Shown: piece by piece, positions 8,226-18,126 of the stretch
Layout of the letters: every line of letters begins with the position of its first letter
How positions within the stretch are numbered: the first letter of the stretch is position 1
Origin: an uncultured Clostridia bacterium
Lineage (GTDB): Bacteria; Bacillota; Clostridia; Oscillospirales; Acutalibacteraceae
Direction of reading: 5' to 3'
Length of the DNA: 64,000 bases
Assembly: GCA_937916395.1 (NCBI GenBank)
Contig: CALFTN010000059.1
Location: forward strand, 62,001 to 126,000
The notes under the pieces: model-generated
The model's database searches: none
The model's input: the letters and a program-made list of their open reading frames with translations, nothing else
What the model was told of the DNA's origin: nothing
Translations under genes and position numbers: made by a program

Positions 8226-9014
8226 TTATTTTATTTCTTCTAAAATATTTTTTACTGAATCGAATATATAAGTAGGCTCAACATCTGAATTTCTTAAAAT
8301 TTCTTCATCTGTTTCACCTGACATTACAAGAATTGATGTAACCCCTGCGTTCACACCTGTTTTAACGTCTGTGTAAAGCCTGTCACCGACCATTGCTATA
8401 TTTTCATAAGGGGTAGAAGTTTCCTTTTGTAAAATATCTATCATAGTTCTGTCTGGTTTGCCTAAAAAGATTGGTCTCCGCTTTACTGCGTTATAGAACA
8501 TATCTGCAAAGCTACCACAGTCAGGTAAATATCTGCCGTCTTCTATAGGGCATACCATATCAATATTTGTTGCGTAATACTCAGCACCAGCATCTAAAAA
8601 ATCGCACACTTTTCTGATTTTTTTATAATCTAATTCCGTATCATAACCTAAAAGAACTAAATCTGCATCTTCTTCAACAATATTAACACCATATTTAAGA
8701 AGCTCATTTTTCAATGATTCTGTTCCGCAAACATAAACCTTTTTACCTTTTTTGTTGTCACGTAAAAACATTCCTGCCGCCATACCAGAAGTAAAAACAT
8801 TTTCTTTTTCACAAGGAAAACCTAAGCTTTTCATTTTCTCAACATAATCATTTGCATTTTTCGAAGAATTATTTGTTAAGAAAATAAAGTTTTTTCCTTG
8901 TTTTAATAGTGTTTCTAAAAATTCTTTTGCACCGTCTATAGGGTCATAACCCAAATTAACAGTACCATCCATATCAAGTAAAAAAAGTGTAATATCTTTT
9001 AAATTGCTCATCAT
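8226..9014 (-). CDS. HAD-superfamily subfamily IIA phosphatase (NagD/AraL-like)
   Basis: This 262-residue hydrolase has the HAD catalytic motif DMDGTVNLG near residue 14, motif II in FLTNNSSKNA, and the late GKPD plus MVGDRLYTDVKTG motifs that bind magnesium. The large cap between motifs II and III is typical of class IIA enzymes, which dephosphorylate sugar phosphates, p-nitrophenyl phosphate or nucleotides. A gratuitous sugar-phosphate or glycerol-phosphate phosphatase would suit its operon with malQ and glpK, but the substrate is not visible from sequence. It starts 9 bp after malQ ends. ATG follows AAGGA. Confidence 0.9.
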   Translation of the reverse strand: MMSNLKDITLFLLDMDGTVNLGYDPIDGAKEFLETLLKQGKNFIFLTNNSSKNANDYVEKMKSLGFPCEKENVFTSGMAAGMFLRDNKKGKKVYVCGTESLKNELLKYGVNIVEEDADLVLLGYDTELDYKKIRKVCDFLDAGAEYYATNIDMVCPIEDGRYLPDCGSFADMFYNAVKRRPIFLGKPDRTMIDILQKETSTPYENIAMVGDRLYTDVKTGVNAGVTSILVMSGETDEEILRNSDVEPTYIFDSVKNILEEIK

Positions 9015-9023
9015 TTAAAATCC

Positions 9024-10463
9024 TTATCTACCGAATAATTCATTTAATTCTTTGTATTCCTGTTTATTTATATTATTAAGCTGTTCTTTTGTAACTCTGT
9101 AAAGCCAGTTACCATCTGCCCTGCCCGGCACATTAAGACGTGTGTCTGAACCATAGCCTAACAAATCTTGTATAGGGAATATTGCAAGACCTGCATTACT
9201 TGCCATAATAGTTTTAATTATTGCCTTACAGCCATCTTCATTCCAACGGTCATAATTACAAGAGCAGTACTGCATAACCTTTCTTTTCATATCCTCCGGA
9301 GTTTCCCAAAGATAACCCAAAAGAGTGTTATTATCGTGTGTGCCTGAATATGCTACACAATTATTTATGTAGTTATATGGTCTGTGAGGAGTATCCCACA
9401 TTGAAAGGAAGCCAAACTGGAAAACCCTCATTCCAGGGAAGCCACTGTCATTTACAAGCTTAACTACATCTTCTGTAATATCACCCAAATCTTCTGCGAT
9501 AATCAATTTGTCGCCCTTGACTTCGTTAAAGACATTAATAAGCTTCATACCAGGGCCTTTTACCCACTTACCATTTTTTGCAGTTTTTTCTGTACCTTTA
9601 ACTGCCCAAAAGCTTTCGAACCCTCTGAAATGGTCTATTCTTACGCCATCAAAAAGCTCTAATGCAAATGAAATACGCTCTTTCCACCAAGAAAATCCAT
9701 CTTTCTCCATTTCTGCCCAGTCATAAAGCGGATTGCCCCATAACTGACCATCAGCAGAAAAATAATCTGGTGGAACACCTGCTACATCTGTAAGATGATT
9801 TTCCTCATCCATTAAAAACATTTTTTTATTATAGTAAACATCAGCGCTATCAAATGAAACATAAATAGGAATATCACCTATTATGCTTATACCATTTTCA
9901 TTGGCATACTTTTTAACTTTTGCCCATTGGGTGAAGAATTCATATTGAATGAAGCACCAGCCGAAATAAATTTCATCAGAGTATTCCTTTGTTTTCCACT
10001 GGGTCCACTCTTTATCATCATTGGCAGTTTTGAGCGCCATAAATTTACAGAACTCTTTTATTGGCTTGCTATCTTCTATGAATTTTTCTATTTTTTCTTT
10101 TAATTCTTTACCCACGTTTTTTGACGCCTTTATCAAAAGAGGAACTCTTTCATTTTTTAATCTGTCAAATTCACAGAAGTAAGGTGTACCTTGATTTGCA
10201 GATAATAAATCCTCATGTGATAAGAGACCGTCATCATAAAGACCCTCTAAATTTACAAAGTAAGGGTTTCCCCCAAAGGTTGAATATGATTTATAAGGTG
10301 AATTACACTCGTCAGGAATAACAAATGGTAACACCTGCCAGTATGAAAAACCACTCTGTTTTAAGAAATCTATAAACTGAAATGCTTCTTTACCAAAGCT
10401 ACCACTTGAATATTCTCCCCAAAGAGAAGAAATGTGCATTAACACACCACTTTTTCTTTTCAA
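9024..10463 (-). CDS. malQ: 4-alpha-glucanotransferase (amylomaltase, GH77)
   Basis: This is a GH77 enzyme of about 479 residues, which transfers alpha-1,4-glucan segments between maltodextrins. It opens with KRKSGVLMHISSLWG, the family N-terminus, and contains FDGVRIDHFRGFE with the nucleophile Asp, IIAEDLGDI with the acid/base Glu, and YSGTHDNNT with the third carboxylate. I place the start at the TTG at 10461-10463, because the family begins there and AGGGGTG lies about ten bases upstream. An in-frame ATG at 10484 would put that ribosome site inside the gene. It is the first gene of a four-gene operon with its own promoter. Confidence 0.95.
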   Translation of the reverse strand: MKRKSGVLMHISSLWGEYSSGSFGKEAFQFIDFLKQSGFSYWQVLPFVIPDECNSPYKSYSTFGGNPYFVNLEGLYDDGLLSHEDLLSANQGTPYFCEFDRLKNERVPLLIKASKNVGKELKEKIEKFIEDSKPIKEFCKFMALKTANDDKEWTQWKTKEYSDEIYFGWCFIQYEFFTQWAKVKKYANENGISIIGDIPIYVSFDSADVYYNKKMFLMDEENHLTDVAGVPPDYFSADGQLWGNPLYDWAEMEKDGFSWWKERISFALELFDGVRIDHFRGFESFWAVKGTEKTAKNGKWVKGPGMKLINVFNEVKGDKLIIAEDLGDITEDVVKLVNDSGFPGMRVFQFGFLSMWDTPHRPYNYINNCVAYSGTHDNNTLLGYLWETPEDMKRKVMQYCSCNYDRWNEDGCKAIIKTIMASNAGLAIFPIQDLLGYGSDTRLNVPGRADGNWLYRVTKEQLNNINKQEYKELNELFGR

Positions 10464-10499
10464 AATGGATACACCCCTATACATAACTATACAGCCTAT

Positions 10500-10529
10500 A
10501 TTATAACATATATAACATTTATTTGTAAA
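10500..10529 (-). promoter_or_regulatory. Promoter of the malQ-glpK operon
   Basis: On the minus strand, TATAAT (10500-10505) is preceded at 17-18 bp by TTACAA/TTTACA (10523-10529). No operator-like palindrome is evident next to it. Confidence 0.6.
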
Positions 10530-10586
10530 GAAACAATAAACTTTTCACTGCCCAAAAAACTCATATAAATTTAGGCGAATTGAACA

Positions 10587-10635
10587 AAAGAAAAATGAGC
10601 TATAAAAAACGCTAAGGTTTTTTACAACTCATTTT
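10587..10635 (-). terminator. Terminator of the 1404-residue dockerin gene
   Basis: AAAATGAG (10592-10599) pairs with CTCATTTT (10628-10635), and an inner stem TAAAAAAC/GTTTTTTA extends it. On the minus strand the stem is followed by a T-rich tract. It lies 10 bp after the gene. Confidence 0.75.
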
Positions 10636-10644
10636 AATATTTCA

Positions 10645-13600
10645 TTAATTACCAAAACGCGTATTGCTTATAAAGAAAAGGTCAATTCCATCGAGCACAC
10701 CATCATCATCAATGTCGTTAGCCTCAAAATATGCTTTTTCTGACTCTGTATAACTGGTGTTCCCAAGGCACATATCTATTGACTTATTAAAGTCATCATC
10801 ATTAACAAGACCATCGCCGTTAACGTCACCCTTTACAACAACTGTTACAGTATCTTTTTTAATCGAAGCATCTCTTTTTGAGATAAGCTCGAGTGTCATA
10901 CCAGTTGCAATCACATCTGATTTTTCTACAATATTGCCGTCTTTGTCTTTGACAACAATCAATTCACTATTATTTTCAAGCGAATTAAGAAGTGCTTCTA
11001 CTGTTGTGCCATATACAAAGCCCTCGAAGAAATCATCTTCGTTATCAATAACCGCGCCGCTATTTGCCTTGGCAACAAATTTTATTTCTTCACCGGAATA
11101 ATGCAAAGTTGTATCAGTTGTAATTTCATCTGTAAGAGACATTATAGTCTCATCAGCATAATGCCACCCTGTATATTTTTTCCATTCTACATCTTCAGGA
11201 ATTACCGGTATATCTGAAAGCTCTCCAAATGTTGATGCTTCAACTTCTTTTATGCGATAAGACTTAACCAACTCACCTGAATCGCTCTGGAATTTAACAA
11301 TAATATGACGATTATTTTTTACATTAATTAATTCTTTCGTTACCTTATCAGCAGCATTATTAACATTTTCTTGCTCGGTTTTCGGAATATCATCGAAATT
11401 ATCGCCAACTGTATCTTTAGCCTCTGTTACTGAATCTACAAATTCATTCCAGACATCTTCGTCGTAACGACCTTCATTATTACCCTCAGAAATTACTTCT
11501 TCAGCTTCCTTCATTACATCTTCATAAGCTTTTATATCCGCAGCTTCTGTAAGATTTTCTGTTGCCTCAGTTAAAGACATAACAATACCATCTATTTCAG
11601 CCTGATCGTCAACCGATAAATCGTCATTTACATTTTTAACATTGTTGAGAGCATTTTCAAGTGCTTGTTTTGTGCTACTTGTGTAAGTTATATCTTCACC
11701 CAGTGCTTCTTCCGCTTTTTCTACTGCTTCATTAAGAGCAGAATAATCTGCTTTAACTTTTATACCAATAACTGCGGCAGAAAGGTTTTCTGCAATCTCA
11801 TCAATAGTTGACTGCTCTGAATCTGGTAAATCTTTATCTAATTTCTCTGCTTCATTATATGCGTCTGCAACTGCCTTTTTTGAACTGTTTGTATAGATTG
11901 TTTCAGTATCATTAAGAATTGCTTCGGCATCCTCCATTGCTTTTTCTAAGCTCGTGTAGTCAGCCTTTTTCTGAAGATTTTCTATTGCTTCACGAATTGC
12001 TTCTTCTGCTTTTTCAACCTCTCTTGTGCCAGTGCCATTTTCACCCTGCACAGGATTTGTTGCAACTAAATCTTCTGCATCTTTTATTTTATCCTGAAGA
12101 TTATTCCAGCTTGAATTTGTATAGCCGTCGTTTGTTACATTCTTGCCTTCTTCTATGGCATTTTTAACATCAGTTAAATCAACAAACTTTGCTTCTTCAA
12201 GAGATGTGTGAGCATTAGAAAGCCCTGTTGTTGCCTCTTCAAATGCATCGTGATTAGTTATAGTATCATCTTTAACATCAGTTTCTAATTTATCAATGAT
12301 ATCTTTATACTCATTTTTGAATTTTTCGTACTCTTCATCAAGATAAATTTTCTCATCACCATTCTGGTTATTGGTGTTTATAATATCTTGTGCCAAAGAA
12401 TCGTAGTATTCATAATAAATAGCATAAAGCAACTCTTCTGCAGCAGTGTCAATCGCCTTCTGATTTACACCATCAGGACCTTTAACCATCTCTCGTTCTA
12501 CTGCTTTTGCACTTGTGAGCGCTTCCATCATTGCATTATAAATATCTTCTCTGAATTTGCCCTCAGAATTATCTTTAGGGAATTTTTCTTCTGCAATACT
12601 TATTAAATTGTCGAGATTTGTGTAGTCACAGTAAGCATTCTGTTCTAAAACAATTAACAAATCTTTTAATTGCTTTGTTGATTCATCTACCACGTTTTGC
12701 TGCGTCACACCAAGACGTTTATCAAGATTTGAATCTATATACTCAATGGTAGCAAAATGAGCAGAAAAAGCAGCAGGCTCGTATTTTGCATCATCGTTAT
12801 TTACCGCCAGAGCTTCTTCATACGCTTTTTGATATTCAGTATAATCCGCTACTAATTCAAGGTCATTTTTCACACCCAAAAGTTGATTATAATATGAATC
12901 AACCTCTGTCTGTGTGTAATATTTACCACCATAAATAAGGTCCTCAGGAACTGCATCTAACACCGGAGTCAAAGCATTTACAGAGCTTTCGGTATATTTT
13001 AGTCTTTCCTCCTCGTCGCCCTCTAATTCCTTTAACTCATCATAAAGCTTTACTAAATCACGGGCATCTGTAACGAGAACTTCTACCGGCACATGGAAAT
13101 GATATAAATTCGAGGAACTATCCCTGTTATCAACACCAAATTTCCACACGTAAGAAAGATCCTGTTCTACACTTGATACGCCTTTACCTTCACCTTTAAA
13201 AATAATATTAGCATCTGCTAAATATGTATTTCTCGCCCAAGAACTGTTTTCTCCTATTGTTTTTTCGGCAATAGTTCCATCATCGTTGCAAAGAGCTGTA
13301 GCATTCGAAATCTCTTCAACCTTATCTCTGTAATATCTTTTATCATGTTCGACATATTCCCAATCGGCATAACCAATTCCATTAATTGTATCAACTTTAG
13401 AAGCTTCTGCTATTCTTTCCGCAAATTCCCCTGAATTATTAACTTGCCCATTAACCGAATTGCAACAAATCCCATCGCTACACGTATTTGTTGTATCAAA
13501 CACAAAATACTTAAGAACTGGGTGGTTCTCAGACCATATTGGTGGAGATAAACGTGAACGCATAAATAACCATTGATACAAATTGAACTGTTGGTCATCA

Positions 13601-14859
13601 TAAGTCTGTATATATGTATATTTTGTACCAATAATATGTACATCAACTTCTGCATTTTCCCAACTATTTTCGAGTTTATCATTTGCTAAATCCCAAACAT
13701 CTCCACCTTGTGAAATGCTTGTCATTTCTTGTTCATAAAAACTCTTCGCAACGAGTTCACTTAACAAGCTTTTTAAATTAGCTGTCGCTTCGTCAACTAC
13801 ATCCTGCTGAGCTAATAAAAGTGATTTATTAAGCGCACCGTCTATCTTAGATAATTCGCTTGATACCACATCAAGTGACTCTTTGGTGTAGCCATTACCA
13901 TAAATATAGCTGTCTCCGCTTTTTTCTGTAATTTTAGAAATCTTACTACGAATCTGGTAATAATCAGAATAATCTGCCAAGCCTGTTGCAGTTTCTGTTA
14001 TGTAAGCATACATTGAATCAACTTCTGATTGTGTATAAAACTTATTGCCATTAAGCATATCGCCCGGTACTGCATTAACAAACTTTTTGAGCTTTAAATA
14101 TCTTGATTCATCTAAGCCCTGAGAATTACCGTTCTCATAATTTTCTATCTGAGCCTTGAATTCTTCAACCTTATTTTTTATTTCACGAACGTCGGTAATT
14201 ACAATATCAGTTTTAAATCTTACCTGTCTTGTAGTTCTGCTACCCATAAGACCAACATCGGCATAGGTCCAGTTAAAATCCCAATAATAGTTTGTATCGA
14301 TTTCACCAAAAGGTTCATCCTCAGGGTGAACTGCAACAAAGCTGAGAGCACAATCCCACTGATAGTCAGGGCAGCCAGAAAGGTCTACTACTGTACCTCT
14401 TAAATCGTGAGAACGAATATCTTTGCCAGAAACACCAACGTCACTCGCGTTACCATTAGTTGCAGACCAAGCGTAACTAAAGCTCATTTTATCGAGTAAT
14501 TCCTTAGTGCCGTTAGTTGTGATTTTCTCAGGGTATTCTTCTACCTTTAAAGAAGAATCTGTATTTGTTCCACCTGTATGAAGAGTAAGACTATTAAAAT
14601 GCGCATACGCCTCACCTGCAGCTTTCTCTAAAGAAAGATGCTGATTAAAAGTGAATTTCTGATTATCCTCTGTTTGCATAAACTTGTAATCAGTGTTTGT
14701 AACCGTCGCCTTAATTTTACCATAATCGGAATTTGTTCTTTCCCACTTTGTACCATCAGTAAAATATGCAGCATCAGCATTTGTCATAAAAAACGGGATA
14801 CTACCGAACATCACAAAGCTCGCAAGTACAACACTTAAAATTTTATTTCGCTTCTTCAT
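10645..14859 (-). CDS. Very large secreted dockerin protein with duplicated N-terminal units and helical FIVAR-like repeats
   Basis: This 1404-residue protein has a signal peptide (residues 1 to about 30, ending near NADAA). Residues of about 30-370 and 371-760 are two diverged copies of one unit: a beta-rich domain, then ITDVREI/VTDARDL helices, then KFYTQSEVDSMY/KYYTQTEVDSYY and ADYSDYYQ/ADYTEYQK. About 760-1215 holds three-helix repeats like FIVAR modules (ADYSALNEAVEKAEEAL type). A beta region follows, then a C-terminal dockerin from about 1342 (GDVNGDGLVND, DIDDDGVLDG). No catalytic domain was seen, so it is probably an adhesive or carbohydrate-binding structural component. It is a single-gene transcript with a promoter and terminator. 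Confidence 0.9.
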   Translation of the reverse strand: MKKRNKILSVVLASFVMFGSIPFFMTNADAAYFTDGTKWERTNSDYGKIKATVTNTDYKFMQTEDNQKFTFNQHLSLEKAAGEAYAHFNSLTLHTGGTNTDSSLKVEEYPEKITTNGTKELLDKMSFSYAWSATNGNASDVGVSGKDIRSHDLRGTVVDLSGCPDYQWDCALSFVAVHPEDEPFGEIDTNYYWDFNWTYADVGLMGSRTTRQVRFKTDIVITDVREIKNKVEEFKAQIENYENGNSQGLDESRYLKLKKFVNAVPGDMLNGNKFYTQSEVDSMYAYITETATGLADYSDYYQIRSKISKITEKSGDSYIYGNGYTKESLDVVSSELSKIDGALNKSLLLAQQDVVDEATANLKSLLSELVAKSFYEQEMTSISQGGDVWDLANDKLENSWENAEVDVHIIGTKYTYIQTYDDQQFNLYQWLFMRSRLSPPIWSENHPVLKYFVFDTTNTCSDGICCNSVNGQVNNSGEFAERIAEASKVDTINGIGYADWEYVEHDKRYYRDKVEEISNATALCNDDGTIAEKTIGENSSWARNTYLADANIIFKGEGKGVSSVEQDLSYVWKFGVDNRDSSSNLYHFHVPVEVLVTDARDLVKLYDELKELEGDEEERLKYTESSVNALTPVLDAVPEDLIYGGKYYTQTEVDSYYNQLLGVKNDLELVADYTEYQKAYEEALAVNNDDAKYEPAAFSAHFATIEYIDSNLDKRLGVTQQNVVDESTKQLKDLLIVLEQNAYCDYTNLDNLISIAEEKFPKDNSEGKFREDIYNAMMEALTSAKAVEREMVKGPDGVNQKAIDTAAEELLYAIYYEYYDSLAQDIINTNNQNGDEKIYLDEEYEKFKNEYKDIIDKLETDVKDDTITNHDAFEEATTGLSNAHTSLEEAKFVDLTDVKNAIEEGKNVTNDGYTNSSWNNLQDKIKDAEDLVATNPVQGENGTGTREVEKAEEAIREAIENLQKKADYTSLEKAMEDAEAILNDTETIYTNSSKKAVADAYNEAEKLDKDLPDSEQSTIDEIAENLSAAVIGIKVKADYSALNEAVEKAEEALGEDITYTSSTKQALENALNNVKNVNDDLSVDDQAEIDGIVMSLTEATENLTEAADIKAYEDVMKEAEEVISEGNNEGRYDEDVWNEFVDSVTEAKDTVGDNFDDIPKTEQENVNNAADKVTKELINVKNNRHIIVKFQSDSGELVKSYRIKEVEASTFGELSDIPVIPEDVEWKKYTGWHYADETIMSLTDEITTDTTLHYSGEEIKFVAKANSGAVIDNEDDFFEGFVYGTTVEALLNSLENNSELIVVKDKDGNIVEKSDVIATGMTLELISKRDASIKKDTVTVVVKGDVNGDGLVNDDDFNKSIDMCLGNTSYTESEKAYFEANDIDDDGVLDGIDLFFISNTRFGN

Positions 14860-14913
14860 TTAAAAGTTACCTGTTCCTTTTTAATATTTATATATAGATT
14901 AAATTCCATTATA

Positions 14914-14941
14914 ATTATACCACTTTTGTTTATAGTGTCAA
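14914..14941 (-). promoter_or_regulatory. Promoter of the 1404-residue dockerin gene
   Basis: On the minus strand, a perfect TTGACA (14936-14941) and TATAAT (14914-14919) are spaced by 16 bp. A second TATAAT overlaps at 14908-14913. Confidence 0.7.
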
Positions 14942-15004
14942 TGAACTATATATAATTTTATGGAAAGTTAACAATTATTTTCCTTTTTAGAAATTCGGGT
15001 TAGT

Positions 15005-15051
15005 AATAAATAAATCGGGCAGTAGACTAACCTTTATCGGTCTACTGCCCG
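15005..15051 (-). terminator. Terminator of the radical SAM gene
   Basis: A perfect 12-bp GC-rich stem (15016-15027 with 15040-15051) lies 6 bp after the stop codon. On the minus strand it is followed by ATTTATTTATT, a weak T tract. Confidence 0.75.
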
Positions 15052-15056
15052 TGTAA

Positions 15057-16454
15057 TTATTTTGCTTCATCTGAATCTCTGTAATATTGGGTGAAGATTT
15101 TCGGGTGTGGATTGTTTTTCCACAACTCTTCGGCAACTGGTGCCCAAGCCTTACTGAAATCAACACATTTATCGCAAAGCTCATCAACATCTTCGTTAAT
15201 AAGATGGTCTGTGCTCTTAGCTCCAGTTTCTTTAATAATCCTTCTTAAAATATCAGGATTTTCAAGCATAGGGCAAGGCATTAAATGATTATCATTAAAA
15301 GGTTGCCCTTTTCGGTATGCCTGGAAAAGTGGTCTTTGCAAAGATTCTAAAAGAGTTGTTTCTTTTATATTTGAATCTGAATAGTGAACAAAAACGCAAG
15401 GCTCAATATCACCCTTTGAATTTATGTGGAAGTAGTTTCTGCCACCAGCGATACATCCACCAACATATTCACCATCATCCTGAAAGTCCATAACAAATAT
15501 AGGCTTACCTGTTTTGCCGTTTCTCGTTCTCTTAAGCCACATATACATATACTTTCTCTGCATAGGTGTCGGAATCAAGTCTTTCTGCCCATCACTGCCA
15601 ACAGGCATATAATTGAAATAAAGTGCATATTTCACGCCTTTTTCAATCATATCATTTAAAAACTCATCGCTTGTTACACTCTCAACATTTTTACTTGTGT
15701 AGCAAACTGAAATACCAAAAAGAAGTTTATTCTGCTTTAAAAGCTCCATTGCTTTGACTGTTGTATCGTAAGCACCATCACCACGACGGAAGTCATTATT
15801 TTCTTTCGAGCCTTCAATACTTAAAGCAAGTGTAATATTACCACACTTTTTAATATCGTCACAGAATTTCTGGTCTATTAATGTAGCATTGGTGTAAATT
15901 AAAAATGTACATTCCTTATTTTCAGAAGCAAGGGTTATGATGTCATTTTTTCTTATAAGTGGCTCGCCACCTGTGAGCATATAAAAATGCGTGCCCATTT
16001 CTTTACCCTGGGTTACAATACTACGCATTTCATCTAAAGAAAGCTGAAAAGAATGACCATACTCTGCAGACCAGCAACCCTTACACTTCAAGTTACAAGC
16101 AGAAGTTGGGTCAAAAAGAATTATCCATGGAATATTGCATTTATATTTTTCGCGGTTAGCTCTTACAATTTTTGTACCATAAAAGCCCGCATGAACACCT
16201 AAAGAAAGAAGAAGACTTTTTATTAAACTGTGGTCAACATCTCTTAAAATATTTTTTGCTAAAACTGTGTGTGAATTACTATCATCTAAAACAGCATTAC
16301 GCATTTTAGCATAATTTTCCTTTGGGTACATTATGAAAGTTTTTTCAACAATACTGAGAATTTTGAGCAGATTTTTTTGTGGCTCTTTATCGATATATTT
16401 CAATATACTCGAAATAGTTTTATCTGCCGCAAAATGAACCAATTTATGCTCCAC
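15057..16454 (-). CDS. Radical SAM protein with SPASM-like C-terminal cysteines
   Basis: This protein of about 465 residues has a 100-residue helical N-terminal region, then the radical SAM core with CNLKCKGC (CX3CX2C cluster) after FDPTSA, and MLTGGEPLIR. The C-terminal part has further cysteines (GGCIAGG, EPCVFVHYS, PCPML, CDKCVDF) suited to an auxiliary iron-sulfur cluster of SPASM type. Such proteins modify peptides or other substrates; no precursor peptide gene is adjacent, so the substrate is open. I use the GTG at 16452-16454, which has AAAGGAGG eight bases upstream, rather than a frame opening 81 bp earlier. It is divergent from the MFS gene at 16684. Confidence 0.88.
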   Translation of the reverse strand: MEHKLVHFAADKTISSILKYIDKEPQKNLLKILSIVEKTFIMYPKENYAKMRNAVLDDSNSHTVLAKNILRDVDHSLIKSLLLSLGVHAGFYGTKIVRANREKYKCNIPWIILFDPTSACNLKCKGCWSAEYGHSFQLSLDEMRSIVTQGKEMGTHFYMLTGGEPLIRKNDIITLASENKECTFLIYTNATLIDQKFCDDIKKCGNITLALSIEGSKENNDFRRGDGAYDTTVKAMELLKQNKLLFGISVCYTSKNVESVTSDEFLNDMIEKGVKYALYFNYMPVGSDGQKDLIPTPMQRKYMYMWLKRTRNGKTGKPIFVMDFQDDGEYVGGCIAGGRNYFHINSKGDIEPCVFVHYSDSNIKETTLLESLQRPLFQAYRKGQPFNDNHLMPCPMLENPDILRRIIKETGAKSTDHLINEDVDELCDKCVDFSKAWAPVAEELWKNNPHPKIFTQYYRDSDEAK

Positions 16455-16503
16455 AGCGCCATCCTCCTTTCTTTTTAGCTTCAATAAAACAAACTTGCTA
16501 GAT

Positions 16504-16532
16504 AGTTTAACACACTTTCTAAAATTTGTAAA
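16504..16532 (-). promoter_or_regulatory. Promoter of the radical SAM gene
   Basis: On the minus strand, TTTACA (16527-16532) and TAAACT (16504-16509) are spaced by 17 bp. This promoter lies inside the longer in-frame extension of the gene, which supports the GTG start at 16454. Confidence 0.55.
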
Positions 16533-16587
16533 CAACTAATTTATTAAATTATTATCATATTTTGCACCATTTATACAGTCTAATTCC

Positions 16588-16616
16588 TTGACTTTACTGT
16601 TATAGTGATTTATAAT
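16588..16616 (+). promoter_or_regulatory. Promoter of the MFS-DUF4091-fucosidase operon
   Basis: TTGACT (16588-16593) and a perfect TATAAT (16611-16616) are spaced by 17 bp. A leader of about 60 bases reaches the AAAGGAG site before the ATG at 16684. Confidence 0.75.
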
Positions 16617-16683
16617 AAAATAGATGTAATGTTTAACAATAGTTTGTGAATTCTTTACAAAAAACAAACAAAGGAGTAATCTT

Positions 16684-18090
16684 ATGAAAAAAACTAAAAC
16701 ACTATCATCTAACACAGATAAGCTTTCTGGCAGAATCTGGTTTAATCTTTTTCTCTTCAACCTTATTGGTGGTATTGCCTGGAACTTAGAGAATATGTAT
16801 TTTAATACATTCCTGTATAACTCAGTTTATGCTGGTGCATCACAAGAAGCACTCTCAGGCACAATGGCACCAACCACAGCAATAAGCCGAATGGTTGCTC
16901 TTTCTGCAATTACCGCAGTGCTTACAACATTTATAATAGGTACTTTCAGCGACAGATTAAGAAACCGAAAAGTATTCATCTCTATCGGCTACATTGTATG
17001 GGGTGTTGTTACTGCACTTTTTGGCTTTATTACCAGAGATAATATTGCTACTATTTTTGGTCTTACAGATGCTGTTCAAATTCTCACCTTTACAGTTTGG
17101 GCAGTAATCATAATGGATATGCTTATGACCTTTATGGGTTCAACAAGTAATGACTCTGCTTTTAATGCATGGGTTACAGATGTTACTACTACAAGCACAA
17201 GACCAAAGGTTGAAACAGCTTTCTTGTTTATTGGCTTTTTAGCTATGGGGATTGTTATGGGCGTTGGTTCATTCGCTCAGGCTGGTACTGTTTCTTACAA
17301 ATTATTCTTCGGTGGACTTGGTCTTTTAGTTGTTGCTAGTGGTATTATAGGTCTTTTCACTCTCAAAGAACCTGAACACAAATCACCAAAAGAAAAGAAC
17401 ACAAGCTACTGGGCAGACCTTCTTTATGGCTTCAAACCAAGCGTTATCAAACAAAATTCTCAGCTTTATTTAATTCTTGCTTCTGTTTGCATTTTCAACA
17501 TTGCTTTCCAGGTATTCTTCCCATATCTTTTTGTTTACCTTCAATATGTTGTTTTAGCTGACACACAGAACGCTGCTTTACTTTCACCTATTTCTCCTAC
17601 ACTTATTATCGTTGCAGTTGTTGCTATTGTAGCAATTATTGCAGGTATAGTTATTTTGATGAAGCTCTCAGATAAAAATAAATTCTTGGGCTTTATCCCT
17701 GGCGTACTTTGTCTTATCATAGGTTTATTTATACTTTCAACTGGAGCAAGTCTTTACACAATTCTAGTAGGTATCGCTCCTACACTTATTGGCTACCTTG
17801 TTCTTACAATTCAGTTGAATGCTGCAATCCGCGATTTTACACCACCTGAAAAAGCGGGTCTTTTCCAGGGTATAAGAATGATTTTTGTTGTTCTTCTTCC
17901 TATGGTTGTTGGCCCTGCTATTGGTGACCTTGCTTGCAGAAACGCAGGTGCAACCTACACAAATGAATATGGTGTAGAAACTATCGTTCCAGATGCTACA
18001 ATGTTCCTTTACAGTGCAATTATTGCAATTCTTGTATTCATACCACTTTTGATACTCAAGAAAAAAGGTTTAGAGAAAAAAGAAAACTAA
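16684..18090 (+). CDS. MFS transporter, probably for a sugar or glycoside
   Basis: This 468-residue polytopic membrane protein has about twelve hydrophobic segments and a cytoplasmic loop between segments 2 and 3 with the MFS signature-like FSDRLRNRKVF. The central cytoplasmic region (KEPEHKSPKEKNTSYWADLLYGFKP) separates the two halves. The family is used for proton- or sodium-coupled solute import. Its position first in an operon with a DUF4091 protein and a GH29 fucosidase suggests that it imports a fucose-containing oligosaccharide, but this is inference from context only. The ATG has AAAGGAG seven bases upstream. Confidence 0.88.
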   Translation: MKKTKTLSSNTDKLSGRIWFNLFLFNLIGGIAWNLENMYFNTFLYNSVYAGASQEALSGTMAPTTAISRMVALSAITAVLTTFIIGTFSDRLRNRKVFISIGYIVWGVVTALFGFITRDNIATIFGLTDAVQILTFTVWAVIIMDMLMTFMGSTSNDSAFNAWVTDVTTTSTRPKVETAFLFIGFLAMGIVMGVGSFAQAGTVSYKLFFGGLGLLVVASGIIGLFTLKEPEHKSPKEKNTSYWADLLYGFKPSVIKQNSQLYLILASVCIFNIAFQVFFPYLFVYLQYVVLADTQNAALLSPISPTLIIVAVVAIVAIIAGIVILMKLSDKNKFLGFIPGVLCLIIGLFILSTGASLYTILVGIAPTLIGYLVLTIQLNAAIRDFTPPEKAGLFQGIRMIFVVLLPMVVGPAIGDLACRNAGATYTNEYGVETIVPDATMFLYSAIIAILVFIPLLILKKKGLEKKEN

Positions 18091-18126
18091 AATTATATAA
18101 ACCCCAAAAAAATCGAGGTGTGAACT

